A stretch of DNA of 64,000 nucleotides from UBA7672 sp040398465. GTDB lineage: Bacteria > Pseudomonadota > Alphaproteobacteria > Caulobacterales > Hyphomonadaceae. Position 1 is the first letter of the stretch. The number at the start of each line of letters is the position of its first letter. Position numbers and translations under genes: made by a program. Shown here one piece after another: positions 19,435 to 27,210 of the stretch. The notes beneath the pieces are model-generated. The model saw nothing but the letters and a program-made list of their open reading frames with translations, did not search any database and was not told the DNA's origin. The stretch covers positions 1 to 64,000 of the forward strand of contig JBBAUA010000003.1 in NCBI GenBank assembly GCA_040398465.1. Reading direction: 5' to 3'.

Positions 19435-20211
19435 TCACTGTTGCTTGAACTGGGCCGGACGCTTCTCGACGAAGGCGCTCATGCCTTCCTTCTGGTCGTC
19501 GGTGGCGAACATGGCGTGGAAAAGCCGCCGTTCGAAGGCGAGGCCCTGATGCAGCGTGGTTTCGTAGGCGGCATTCACCGCCTCCTTGGTCATCATGGCG
19601 ATCGGCTGGGAGGCGGCGGCGATCTTTTTCGCGACCTTTTTCGCCTCTTCCATCAGCTGGTCGGCCGGCAGGATGCGGGAGACCAGCCCCGCGCGTTCGG
19701 CTTCCGCAGCGTCCATCATGCGGCCAGTGAGGCACATCTCCATCGCCTTCGATTTTCCGACCAGCCGCGTGAGACGCTGCGTGCCGCCAATGCCGGGCAT
19801 CACGCCAAGATTGATCTCCGGTTGTCCGAACTTCGCCGCCTCCGACGCCAGGATGAAATCGCACAACATCGCGAGCTCGCACCCGCCGCCCAGCGCAAAC
19901 CCGTTCACGGCTGCGACGATCGGCTTGCGGAAGGACGACACCGCGCGCTCGAAGTCCGCGAACATGTCAGCCTTGTAGACGTCCATGTAGCTCTGCGGCG
20001 CCATTTCCTTGATGTCGGCGCCGGCGGCAAACGCCCTGCCTGCGCCGGTTATGATGACGGAGCTGATGCTGGCGTCGCCATTCCACTTGCCCAGCTGGTC
20101 GCCAACTTCGGCGCACAGCTTGCGCGAGAGCGCGTTCAGCGCTTCGGGGCGATTGAGCGTGATGATTCCGACGGGACCATCGATCTCCACTAGCAGCGTT
20201 TCGTAGGCCAT
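19435..20211 (-). CDS. Enoyl-CoA hydratase (crotonase family)
   Basis: Hydrates trans-2-enoyl-CoA in fatty-acid beta-oxidation. 258 residues. Oxyanion-hole segments are AFAAGADIKEM and NGFALGGGCELAMLCD. The two catalytic glutamates of the hydratase subgroup are present, in GGGCELAM and in FGQPEINLGVMPGIGGTQRL, so this is a true hydratase rather than a diverged crotonase. The tail EKRPAQFKQQ is typical. It lies 146 bp upstream of rpsT on the same strand; the same neighbour is seen near dnaA in Caulobacter. Confidence 0.93.
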   Translation of the reverse strand: MAYETLLVEIDGPVGIITLNRPEALNALSRKLCAEVGDQLGKWNGDASISSVIITGAGRAFAAGADIKEMAPQSYMDVYKADMFADFERAVSSFRKPIVAAVNGFALGGGCELAMLCDFILASEAAKFGQPEINLGVMPGIGGTQRLTRLVGKSKAMEMCLTGRMMDAAEAERAGLVSRILPADQLMEEAKKVAKKIAAASQPIAMMTKEAVNAAYETTLHQGLAFERRLFHAMFATDDQKEGMSAFVEKRPAQFKQQ

Positions 20212-20235
20212 GAGCGTCTCCTCTTGCCGCCCCTG

Positions 20236-20808
20236 TTACCCAACAGGGAGGCTGAACTCCACCCGCGTTGCGCCGGCGAGCCGGATGCGGTCGAGCAGAT
20301 CGATCACGACATCGACATCGGCCGTACCGAGATCGGCCTGCACGATCGACGTTGTGCCTTCAACGACGGGATCGGAGAGGAAATGCGCAGCGTGCTGCAG
20401 GCCATCCTCGTCAATGCCTTCGGGCGCGCCGATCGCGTTGTCGAACCAGCCGGCGAGCGCTGCGGCGATGGCCGGTGGGTCGCCATCGATGGCGATGCGT
20501 GCGCCGTCCCACGAGAATGGTGCAATCACGATGTGCAGACCCCCGCCCTGGAACGCGATCGGCTCGAACTCCAGCATGCGCCCGGGCGAGAACATCGAGG
20601 GGCTGGCGCTCTCGCCTTCCACGACGGCGAGATCGTAACGCGCGCCGAGATTGAGCACGCCTTCGCGCGCCAACTCGCCCTGGTCATCGAGCATGGGCGG
20701 CTCGACCATCACGGTGCGGCCCTGCTCGCGGAGGTCCCGCAGAGCCTGCTCGAACTGGCCGACATAGTTGGTGCGGATATCGGCCAGAAGGCTGAAAAGG
20801 TCGCTCAC
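20236..20808 (-). CDS. Hypothetical cytoplasmic protein
   Basis: A 190-residue acidic protein from a GTG start (complement of 20806-20808) with GGAG six bases upstream. I do not recognise the family. There is no signal peptide or membrane segment. Visible features are a helical N-terminus (LLADIRTNYVGQFEQALRDL), a beta-rich middle (GGGLHIVIAPFSWDGARIAI) and several Asp/Glu patches. It ends 24 bp before the enoyl-CoA hydratase start on the same strand, so the two may be cotranscribed. Codon pattern and context support a real gene. Confidence 0.6.
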   Translation of the reverse strand: MSDLFSLLADIRTNYVGQFEQALRDLREQGRTVMVEPPMLDDQGELAREGVLNLGARYDLAVVEGESASPSMFSPGRMLEFEPIAFQGGGLHIVIAPFSWDGARIAIDGDPPAIAAALAGWFDNAIGAPEGIDEDGLQHAAHFLSDPVVEGTTSIVQADLGTADVDVVIDLLDRIRLAGATRVEFSLPVG

Positions 20809-20838
20809 GCTTTGCTCCGTCGCGGTGATGCGAGGAGT

Positions 20839-21237
20839 CTAGTCCGCCAGGCGCGTCGAGGCGAGCTTCACGACGAGCTCGAACTCGACCCGCACCGGCG
20901 CATTATTCGCAGACCCGCGAATCCTGATCGTGAGGCGCTCGTCTTCGCGCGCATAGACGACGCCATCCGGCTCCTGCACCGGCTTCCAGCCAAGTGCGGG
21001 AAGTGTCTCGGCGTAGAACGCCGAAATACGGTCGCCTCCGATGTTGCCTTCGGCAGACGTCGTGACGACGCGGCCCTGATCGCTTTCAAAGATCAGCGGC
21101 TCGGGCTTTTCGGTGAGGCCCTGCGGGAGCGGAACGTCATCAATCGCGGTCAGGAATTGCGTGGCGTGCGCAGCCGGCGCGCTCGCGCAGGCCGCAGCGG
21201 CGGCGATCACGATGGCGCTGGCAAAGTGTCTGAGCAC
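20839..21237 (-). CDS. Small secreted protein of unknown function
   Basis: Starts at the GTG complementary to 21235-21237, with GGAGGG five bases upstream; an in-frame start 48 bp earlier lacks a ribosome site. 132 residues: a signal peptide (VLRHFASAIVIAAAAACA..., likely cut near AHA) then a short domain with FLTAIDDVPLPQGL and FYAETLPALGWKP. This I-x-D-x-P-L-P-x-G-L opening recurs in small exported alphaproteobacterial proteins that I cannot name. It precedes the hypothetical gene on the same strand by 30 bp. Confidence 0.6.
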   Translation of the reverse strand: MLRHFASAIVIAAAAACASAPAAHATQFLTAIDDVPLPQGLTEKPEPLIFESDQGRVVTTSAEGNIGGDRISAFYAETLPALGWKPVQEPDGVVYAREDERLTIRIRGSANNAPVRVEFELVVKLASTRLAD

Positions 21238-21318
21238 GCGTCCCTCCACTGACGGGAGTCTCGCCGGGTTCGCCTTAACAGGCAAACAATCGGGCTGTCT
21301 CGCGAAACTGTTCTTCAG

Positions 21319-21489
21319 ATGTTCTTCCGGCCGATTGTGGTCAACGGCGCTGGAGCTGGGAACGGGCCGATGATGATCGGCCGCGTCACGACTTTCGCCG
21401 TCAAGGGCGTCGCGGCGCTGACCTGTCGTTTCTGTCCCGCCATGGCGGGCCGCACGGGCGCCTCCGGCATGCCGGGCATCGTGGCCTGA
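21319..21489 (+). CDS. Possible 56-residue protein next to gshB
   Basis: An open frame from ATG at 21319 to TGA at 21487-21489, convergent with gshB and 3 bp from its stop. The encoded peptide begins MFFRPIVVNGAGAGNGPM and contains two cysteines in TCRFCP. Third positions are strongly G/C, as in neighbouring genes, but I see no ribosome binding site and no known family. It may equally be chance in an otherwise empty 255-bp gap. Confidence 0.25.
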   Translation: MFFRPIVVNGAGAGNGPMMIGRVTTFAVKGVAALTCRFCPAMAGRTGASGMPGIVA

Positions 21490-21492
21490 AGT

Positions 21493-22437
21493 TCAGGCCA
21501 GCTTCTTCTCGATCACGTCCCACATTGCCGCCACCGCATCGACGCCCGAGAGGCGCCTGAGCGCACGCGCGCCAGTGGGCGATGTCACGTTGATCTCCGT
21601 CATCATGCCGCCGATCACGTCGATGCCCACGAACAGGAGGCCGCGCTTCTGCAGCTCCGGACCGATGCGCGCGCAGATTTCCTTCTCGCGCGCAGACAGG
21701 TCAGTCGCCTCTGCTGTACCGCCAACGACGAGGTTGGAGCGGATCGCGCCGCTGGGCGGCTTGCGGTTGATGGCGCCGACAGGCTTTCCGTCCACGAGAA
21801 GAATGCGCTTGTCCCCTTCACTCACCGCCGGAAGGAAAGCCTGCGCGATGAAGGGCTCGGGCACCATCTTGTTGAACAGGTCGACGACCGCTTCGAGATT
21901 GCCGTCCTCGCGGCCAATCTTGAGGACGCCGGCGCCGCCATGCCCATGCAGGGGCTTCAGCACGATGTCGCCATGCACGGCGCGGAACTCGTGCACGCGG
22001 GCAATGTCGCGCGTGATCAGCGTCGGCGGCTGCAGGTCAGGATACATCAGTGTGAGAATCTTTTCCGGCGAGGAGCGCACGCCGGCCGGATCATTCACCA
22101 CCAGCGTCTCGTCCGTCACCAGTTCGAGCAGGTGCGCCGCCGTGATGTAGCCCATGTGGAAGGGCGGATCCTGCCGCATCAGGACGACGTCGATGTCGCG
22201 GCGCAGATCAATCCTCTGCGCCACGCCCATCTCGGCATGCGGCGTGCGGCCGGGGAAGACTTTCGCAGGTCTGGCCCACGCGCCGACGAAGCCGGAGTCA
22301 TAATAGAGGTCGCCCACGCCATAGACGAAGACCTGATGGCCGCGCGCCTGCGCTTCCTCGATCATCATGAAGCTTGAATCGCCAGCCGGGTTCACGGCCT
22401 CCAGCGGGTCCATCTGGACGGCGATGCGCAATGACAT
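21493..22437 (-). CDS. gshB: Glutathione synthetase
   Basis: ATP-grasp ligase joining gamma-glutamylcysteine and glycine. 314 residues. Opening LRIAVQMDPLEAVNPAGDSS and VLMRQDPPFHMGYITAAHLLE are diagnostic. ATP-grasp segments are DIVLKPLHGHGGAGVLKI and RILLVDGKPVGAINRKP, and the metal/ATP site is in TEINVTSPTGARALRR. Its partner gshA is not in the window. Neighbours (BON lipoprotein, remnant yraN, rsmI) are the usual ones for gshB in alphaproteobacteria. Confidence 0.96.
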   Translation of the reverse strand: MSLRIAVQMDPLEAVNPAGDSSFMMIEEAQARGHQVFVYGVGDLYYDSGFVGAWARPAKVFPGRTPHAEMGVAQRIDLRRDIDVVLMRQDPPFHMGYITAAHLLELVTDETLVVNDPAGVRSSPEKILTLMYPDLQPPTLITRDIARVHEFRAVHGDIVLKPLHGHGGAGVLKIGREDGNLEAVVDLFNKMVPEPFIAQAFLPAVSEGDKRILLVDGKPVGAINRKPPSGAIRSNLVVGGTAEATDLSAREKEICARIGPELQKRGLLFVGIDVIGGMMTEINVTSPTGARALRRLSGVDAVAAMWDVIEKKLA

Positions 22438-22515
22438 GGGAACAGCTCCGGCGGACGCCCCCTACCTAGGTGGCGTCCGCCTTCGCCGCAATGCGCCGCA
22501 TAGGCGTATTCGCGC

Positions 22516-23310
22516 TCAGTTGCTCGTCACAGGCGGCAGCGGCACGGTCTGCAGCCCTACCGAATTGCCATTGCCGCCCGGCGGGGGCGCTGCGCCCGGC
22601 GCATAGGGATCGCTGTACTGTCCGCGCGTGGTGGGCGACTGGGTCGGCGGCACGATCGGCGCGGGCGCGCCTGACGACGGCGCGATGTTGATCGGCTGGC
22701 CGGCGGAGGGGTCGGCGACGGGCCTGCCCTGCTCGTCGCTCAGCGGGGCGGCGGCGACGCTGATCTCTGGCGGCGGGCCGGCGCGTTCGCGCATCTTCAC
22801 ATAGGAGACGACCTTCCTGACGCCGTTGACGATGCTGGCGTGCTCGGCTGCACGCCGAAGCTCGTCCTCGGTGCGCGCAAGGCCCAGGAGATAGACGGTG
22901 CCGCCGTGGACCTGGATGTTGAAATTCGCGCCCTTGATGTCGTTGTCGGCGATCAGGCGCAGGCGGATCTGTTCCGTGATCCATGCATCGTTCACATCGC
23001 GGCCAAGGTCCCAGTAGCCGACATTCACCTCGTTCGCGACCTCATCGACCGAGCCCACAGTCCAGGCGATGCGCTCGGCTTCCTTGCGGTCTTCCTGGCT
23101 GGCGACGCGACCGGACAGCAGCACGAAGCGATCCACGACTGCGACGTCGACTTCCATGAAACGGCCATTCAGCCCGGCGCTGAGCAGGCGCGTCTTCACT
23201 TCGGTGGCGGCGCTCGAGTCATCGAGCGCTTCTCCGAATGTACGGTCGGAGAGGCACCCGCCCAGAATCGGCGCGGCAAGAAGAAGACAGGCCAGCAAGC
23301 GTGCAGTCAT
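22516..23310 (-). CDS. BON-domain outer-membrane lipoprotein
   Basis: 264 residues with a lipoprotein signal (lipobox LGGC, Cys19). Two BON domains follow: about residues 37-100 (VKTRLLSAGLNGRFMEVDVAV, VLLSGRVASQEDRKEAERI) and 108-170 (ITEQIRLRLIADNDIKGAN, VYLLGLARTEDELRRAAEHA). BON domains bind membranes, and the relative YraP/DolP protects outer-membrane integrity. A Pro/Ala/Gly-rich tail of about 90 residues is probably disordered. It lies 78 bp upstream of gshB on the same strand. Confidence 0.88.
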   Translation of the reverse strand: MTARLLACLLLAAPILGGCLSDRTFGEALDDSSAATEVKTRLLSAGLNGRFMEVDVAVVDRFVLLSGRVASQEDRKEAERIAWTVGSVDEVANEVNVGYWDLGRDVNDAWITEQIRLRLIADNDIKGANFNIQVHGGTVYLLGLARTEDELRRAAEHASIVNGVRKVVSYVKMRERAGPPPEISVAAAPLSDEQGRPVADPSAGQPINIAPSSGAPAPIVPPTQSPTTRGQYSDPYAPGAAPPPGGNGNSVGLQTVPLPPVTSN

Positions 23311-23438
23311 GGTCGCGATAACTCCGTCACGTTCCCCGGCAGCGGTTAGCCGCCAGATGCGGCAATTTTCGGGCGCGGCGCCAATCTTCTACAGCCCAGA
23401 TAAGCAGAAAGTGAACGAATTCAGAGGCCCATCTCTCG

Positions 23439-23731
23439 TCAGCCCTGCGCCGGCCATGCATCGCGCATCTGTCGTCGCAACTTGTCCGGCGCAAGCATCA
23501 CGATGTCGAAACGCCAGAGATGCTGCTGCAGCCCGTGGCGCCGCGCCTTCACCTCGACGAACACCGGCATGCGAACCTTGCGCGCCACGAGAGCGATTTC
23601 GCAGGCCGGCATGCGCGCGCGGCGAGAGAGGATGCGATGGCCCGCTGCAGCTAAAGCGCCGCGGCTGTTTCGGCGCAACGGCCAGCGGCCTCACGCTTGC
23701 GGCGCGTGGCTGTGGGGTCAGCCCGCGCCAT
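23439..23731 (-). pseudogene. yraN: Decayed yraN (UPF0102 endonuclease-like)
   Basis: The position, between rsmI and the BON gene, is where yraN normally lies. The frame from the ATG at 23731 (overlapping the rsmI stop) reads MARADPTATRRKREAAGRC then AETAAAL and hits TAG. A second frame carries on the YraN pattern: LAAAGHRILSRRARMPACE, VFVEVKARR, then LWRFDIVMLAP and MRDAWPAQG. Joining them needs a one-base deletion (or two-base insertion) near the TAG. Between VEVKARR and WRFDI the roughly 35 residues normally present are missing apart from a short HGLQQH. With both a frameshift and an internal deletion, this is very likely a pseudogene. YraN resembles Holliday-junction resolvases; its role is uncertain. 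Confidence 0.82.
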
Positions 23732-24707
23732 CGTCATCCCTCTCGCGCAGTTCCAGCGCGCGTTCATAAACATCGCGACGCTTCACGCCGAAGCGCTCAG
23801 CGAGTTCAGCGGCGATCTCCTTCAACGGCCGTTCGTCACCCGCCGCCAGGATCGCCGCGTCCACCGTCTCGGCGTCGGCGGCTTCAGCGCCCTCGCTCGG
23901 CCCGACCAGCACGACGATCTCACCACGCGGCGGACCTGCCTCGGCATAGTGGGCTGCAAGCTCCGCCAAAGGGCCACGCCGCACCTCCTCGAACAGCTTG
24001 GTGAGTTCACGGGAAACGACCGCGTCGCGTGCGCCAAGCACCTCGGCCATGTCGGCCAGGCTTGCGGCAAGGCGGGAAGGCCCTTCGAAGAACACCAGAG
24101 TACCGCCCGTGCCTTTCAGCGAATCCAGGAATGTCTTGCGCGCACCAGACCGCGGCGGCGGAAAGCCTGCGAAAGTGAAACGGTCGGTCGGCAGGCCGGA
24201 CGAGGCCAGCGCCGCCATCGGCGCGGACGCACCCGGTATCGCAATGACCTTGATCCCCAGCGCCGCCGCCTCGCGCACCAGCTTGAAGCCGGGGTCGGAC
24301 ACCAGCGGCGTTCCTGCATCCGAGATCAGCGCAATCCGCGCCCCTGCTTTCAATTCATTAAGCAGCGCAGGACGCGCCTGTGCGCCGTTATGGTCGTGAT
24401 ATGGCCGTAATTTCGCGGAGACTCCGAAGGCATTGAAAAGCTTCGCGGCCACCCGCGTATCCTCGGCGCAGACGGCGTCCACCGACGCCAGCGTATCGAG
24501 GGCCCGCAGCGTGATGTCCCTGAGGTTGCCGATCGGAGTCGAAACAACGTAGAGGCCGGGCGCAAGGCCGGGGTCTATCCGGAACAGGCGCGAAGGAGCG
24601 CCCTCGCCTTGTCGGGAATCATCGTCCGGCCTAGCTTCCCGAACCTCAGGGTCCAGGGCCTGGGCCGGGTCTACCGCCGCATCCTCAGGAGGGGTCGCGC
24701 ATGTCAT
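23718..24707 (-). CDS. rsmI: 16S rRNA (cytidine-2'-O)-methyltransferase RsmI
   Basis: Methylates the 2'-OH of C1402 in 16S rRNA. I use the ATG at 24707 (MTCATPPEDA), giving 329 residues; a longer frame from 24776 would run into the divergent lipoprotein gene. Tetrapyrrole-methylase motifs: GLYVVSTPIGNLRDITLRAL, CAEDTRVAAKLF, LISDAGTPLVSDPG, IPGASAPMAALASSGLP, FAGFPP and FFEGPSRL. An N-terminal leader of about 40 residues before the domain is longer than usual. Start regions of rsmI and the divergent LpoA-like gene overlap by 7 bp. Confidence 0.95.
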   Translation of the reverse strand: MTCATPPEDAAVDPAQALDPEVREARPDDDSRQGEGAPSRLFRIDPGLAPGLYVVSTPIGNLRDITLRALDTLASVDAVCAEDTRVAAKLFNAFGVSAKLRPYHDHNGAQARPALLNELKAGARIALISDAGTPLVSDPGFKLVREAAALGIKVIAIPGASAPMAALASSGLPTDRFTFAGFPPPRSGARKTFLDSLKGTGGTLVFFEGPSRLAASLADMAEVLGARDAVVSRELTKLFEEVRRGPLAELAAHYAEAGPPRGEIVVLVGPSEGAEAADAETVDAAILAAGDERPLKEIAAELAERFGVKRRDVYERALELRERDDDGAG

Positions 24708-26005
24708 CCAGAACTCGGGTCCGTTTCCTTGGCGCTGCGTCCGCGCTGATGCTGGCCGCCACGGCCGCGTGCGCAAGCGGCCCTGTGCGGCCGACCACGC
24801 CCCTCTCTAGCAACGACCTGCGTCCTGATCCAACCCGTCCGATGCGGCCGCCTTCGGCCGATCCCTCGCCATCGGCGCCCGTGATGCCCACCTTCGCCGA
24901 GAGCAGCAACGCCTATCTGCCACGCCACCTGCCCGGCGCCCAGCAGATGAACCTCAAGCGGATCGCCGTCCTGCTGCCCTTCTCGTCCACCAATGCGGAA
25001 GTGAAGAAGCAGAGCGAAGGCATCTACAACGCGATCCAGATGGCGCTCTTCCAGGTCGGCGCGGCCGATGTTGTCCTCATGCGCCGCGATGCAACCAGCG
25101 CGGACCCCGCCATCGTCGCCGGCATCGCCGACGATGCGATCCGCGATGGCGCCATCGCCGTGATCGGGCCGGTGTTCGCCCAACAGGTCTCGCCCGTCGC
25201 GCGCGAAGCCGCCGAAGTGCGTGCGCCTGTGTTCGCCTTCTCGACGGATGTCTCGGCCATCGGTCAGGGCGCGTATCTTGTCTCGCTGACGCCCTATGCC
25301 GAAGTCGAGCGCATCGTCGACTGGGCCGCCAAGGATGGGGTCACGCGCTTTGCGATGCTGGGCCCCAACAACCAGAACAGCCGCGCCATCGAACAGGCGC
25401 TGCGCGACGCCGTCGCCAGACGCGGCGGGGATGTGGTGGGCGTCGAGTACTACACGCAGGGCAATTCCTCGCCTCAGGCCGAAGCGCGCCGCGTCGCTTC
25501 CATCATCGAGGCGGAGAACCGCGCCAACCCCAACAAGGTCGCCGTGCTGATCCCCGAGGCGGGCGTCCAGCTTCGCTCTGTCGGCGCACTGCTGCGCGCA
25601 GTCGCCAACGTCACGCCGACGCAAGTGCGCTTCCTGGGCACGGGCCAATGGAATGACTCGGATGTCTGGCGCGAGCCCGGCCTCTATGGCGGCGCTTTCC
25701 CGGCGCCTGATCCGGTTTCGGTCGCCGATTTCGAGAAGCGCTACCAGGCCTATTTCGGCGAAGCCCCGCCGCGCCTTGCGGCGTTCGGCTATGACGCAGG
25801 CGCACTTGCGGCGACGCTGGCCGCGGCCAACCGCCTGGACGCAGCGATGATCCAGCGGCCTGAAGGCTGGGGCGGCGTCAACGGCCTCTTCCGCTTCGGC
25901 CCGGACGGCAGTGTCGAGCGCGCTCTCGCCGTGATGCAGCTGCAGACACAGGGCGGCGTGCGAACAGTGTCCCCGCCGCAGCAGACCTTTGGGTCGGGTA
26001 GCTGA
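24701..26005 (+). CDS. Penicillin-binding protein activator (LpoA-like) lipoprotein
   Basis: 434 residues from ATG 24701, with AGGAGG eight bases upstream. Lipoprotein signal with lipobox TAAC (MLAATAACAS), a Pro/Ser-rich linker to about residue 80, then a periplasmic-binding-protein type I fold (IAVLLPFSSTNAEVKKQSEG, IAVIGPVFAQQVSPVAREA, VAVLIPEAGVQL, FLGTGQWND, LAAFGYDAGALAATLA). LpoA in enterobacteria is an outer-membrane lipoprotein that activates PBP1A; alphaproteobacterial relatives share this C-terminal domain, and the same function is inferred here. Divergent from rsmI, convergent with hemW. Confidence 0.85.
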   Translation: MSSRTRVRFLGAASALMLAATAACASGPVRPTTPLSSNDLRPDPTRPMRPPSADPSPSAPVMPTFAESSNAYLPRHLPGAQQMNLKRIAVLLPFSSTNAEVKKQSEGIYNAIQMALFQVGAADVVLMRRDATSADPAIVAGIADDAIRDGAIAVIGPVFAQQVSPVAREAAEVRAPVFAFSTDVSAIGQGAYLVSLTPYAEVERIVDWAAKDGVTRFAMLGPNNQNSRAIEQALRDAVARRGGDVVGVEYYTQGNSSPQAEARRVASIIEAENRANPNKVAVLIPEAGVQLRSVGALLRAVANVTPTQVRFLGTGQWNDSDVWREPGLYGGAFPAPDPVSVADFEKRYQAYFGEAPPRLAAFGYDAGALAATLAAANRLDAAMIQRPEGWGGVNGLFRFGPDGSVERALAVMQLQTQGGVRTVSPPQQTFGSGS

Positions 26006-26013
26006 GGCCCGGC

Positions 26014-27162
26014 CTAAGGCGCGATCTCGCTCGCAATCCTGTCCGCCAGCAATCGCCCCGCAGGCGTCAGCGCGATCCTGTCCTCGGACGCGCTCACCAG
26101 GCCTTCGCGCATGAACTCCGCGACGCGCGTCGCGTCCGGCATCTGGCCCAGCTCGTGAACATCGCTGACGCGAAAGCCTTCGGCGACCCGCAGGCCCATC
26201 GCCACGCGTTCGCGCGCATGGGCCAGATCGTCGAGCTTCTCGACCATCGCCCAGCCGAGGCCGTTCGATGTCACCTGCTGCATGTATTCGCCCGGCCTGT
26301 CGGCTGCTTCCGTCGCCCAGCGCTCCTCGCCGGTAGTAAAGCGGCCGTGCGCGCCGGGACCTACGCCGGCCCAGTCGCCCGACGCCCAGTAGATGCGGTT
26401 GTGCGATGACTGGTGCTGCGCGCCTCGCGCATGGTTGGAAATCTCGTAGGCGTCGTAGCCAGCTTCAGCCGTCATCGCCTGCGTGATCTCGTAGAGGTCC
26501 GCCGAACGATCGTCATCCAGCGGCGCCCAGTCCTTGCGCTTCACGGCGAAGGCGAACGCCGCGCCCGGTTCGATGGTGAGCTCATAGAGCGACAGGTGAT
26601 CCGCGCCGAGCGCAAGCACGCGCGCCAGTTCCGCCCGCCACGCCGCTGCGTCCTGCCCCGGCTGCGCGTAGATCAGGTCCAGCGATACAGAGCGGAATGC
26701 GCCTCGCGCCACATCGAAAGCCGCCAGCGCGTCCGCCGCCGAATGGGTGCGGCCAAGGAATTTCAGGCGCTCATCGTCGAGCGACTGCAGCCCAAGCGAC
26801 AGCCGGTTCACGCCCGCCGCTGCAAAGTCTGCAAAACGCGCTGCATCGTCCGGGTTTGCTTCGATCGTGATCTCGGCGCCGGGCTTCAGCCCCCACAGGC
26901 GGTCGATCTGCCCGATCACCTGCGCGACCTGCTCGCCCGTCATCAGCGATGGCGTACCGCCGCCGAGGAAGATCGAGTCAGCCTGCCGCGCGCCGGTCCG
27001 CTCGCGCCAGCCCGCGAGGTCAGCCATGATCGCGCCGAGCAGCGGCGCGGTGTCGCGCGCCTTGGCGGCGTAGACGTTGAAGTCGCAATACGGGCAGATG
27101 CGCGCGCAATACGGCCAGTGGACGTAGACGCCGAAGCCGCGATCCGGGTTGTACCCTCTCAT
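26014..27162 (-). CDS. hemW: Radical-SAM heme chaperone HemW
   Basis: Heme-binding radical-SAM protein, formerly annotated as an oxygen-independent coproporphyrinogen oxidase. 382 residues. The cluster motif is YCARICPYCDFN (CxxxCxxC plus the extra cysteine-free FN typical of HemW rather than the HemN pattern CxxxCxxCxC). Other marks: FLGGGTPSLM, EANPD, NRLSLGLQSLDDERLKFLGR, and the HemW-specific HNRIYW. Only a short gap separates its stop from the convergent lipoprotein gene. Upstream on the same strand is a histidine kinase rather than rdgB, the usual neighbour. Confidence 0.92.
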   Translation of the reverse strand: MRGYNPDRGFGVYVHWPYCARICPYCDFNVYAAKARDTAPLLGAIMADLAGWRERTGARQADSIFLGGGTPSLMTGEQVAQVIGQIDRLWGLKPGAEITIEANPDDAARFADFAAAGVNRLSLGLQSLDDERLKFLGRTHSAADALAAFDVARGAFRSVSLDLIYAQPGQDAAAWRAELARVLALGADHLSLYELTIEPGAAFAFAVKRKDWAPLDDDRSADLYEITQAMTAEAGYDAYEISNHARGAQHQSSHNRIYWASGDWAGVGPGAHGRFTTGEERWATEAADRPGEYMQQVTSNGLGWAMVEKLDDLAHARERVAMGLRVAEGFRVSDVHELGQMPDATRVAEFMREGLVSASEDRIALTPAGRLLADRIASEIAP

Positions 27163-27210
27163 GACGACACGCGTGGCGCGAAAGCCCCGTCTTAGTCAAC
27201 TATGGCGCAG

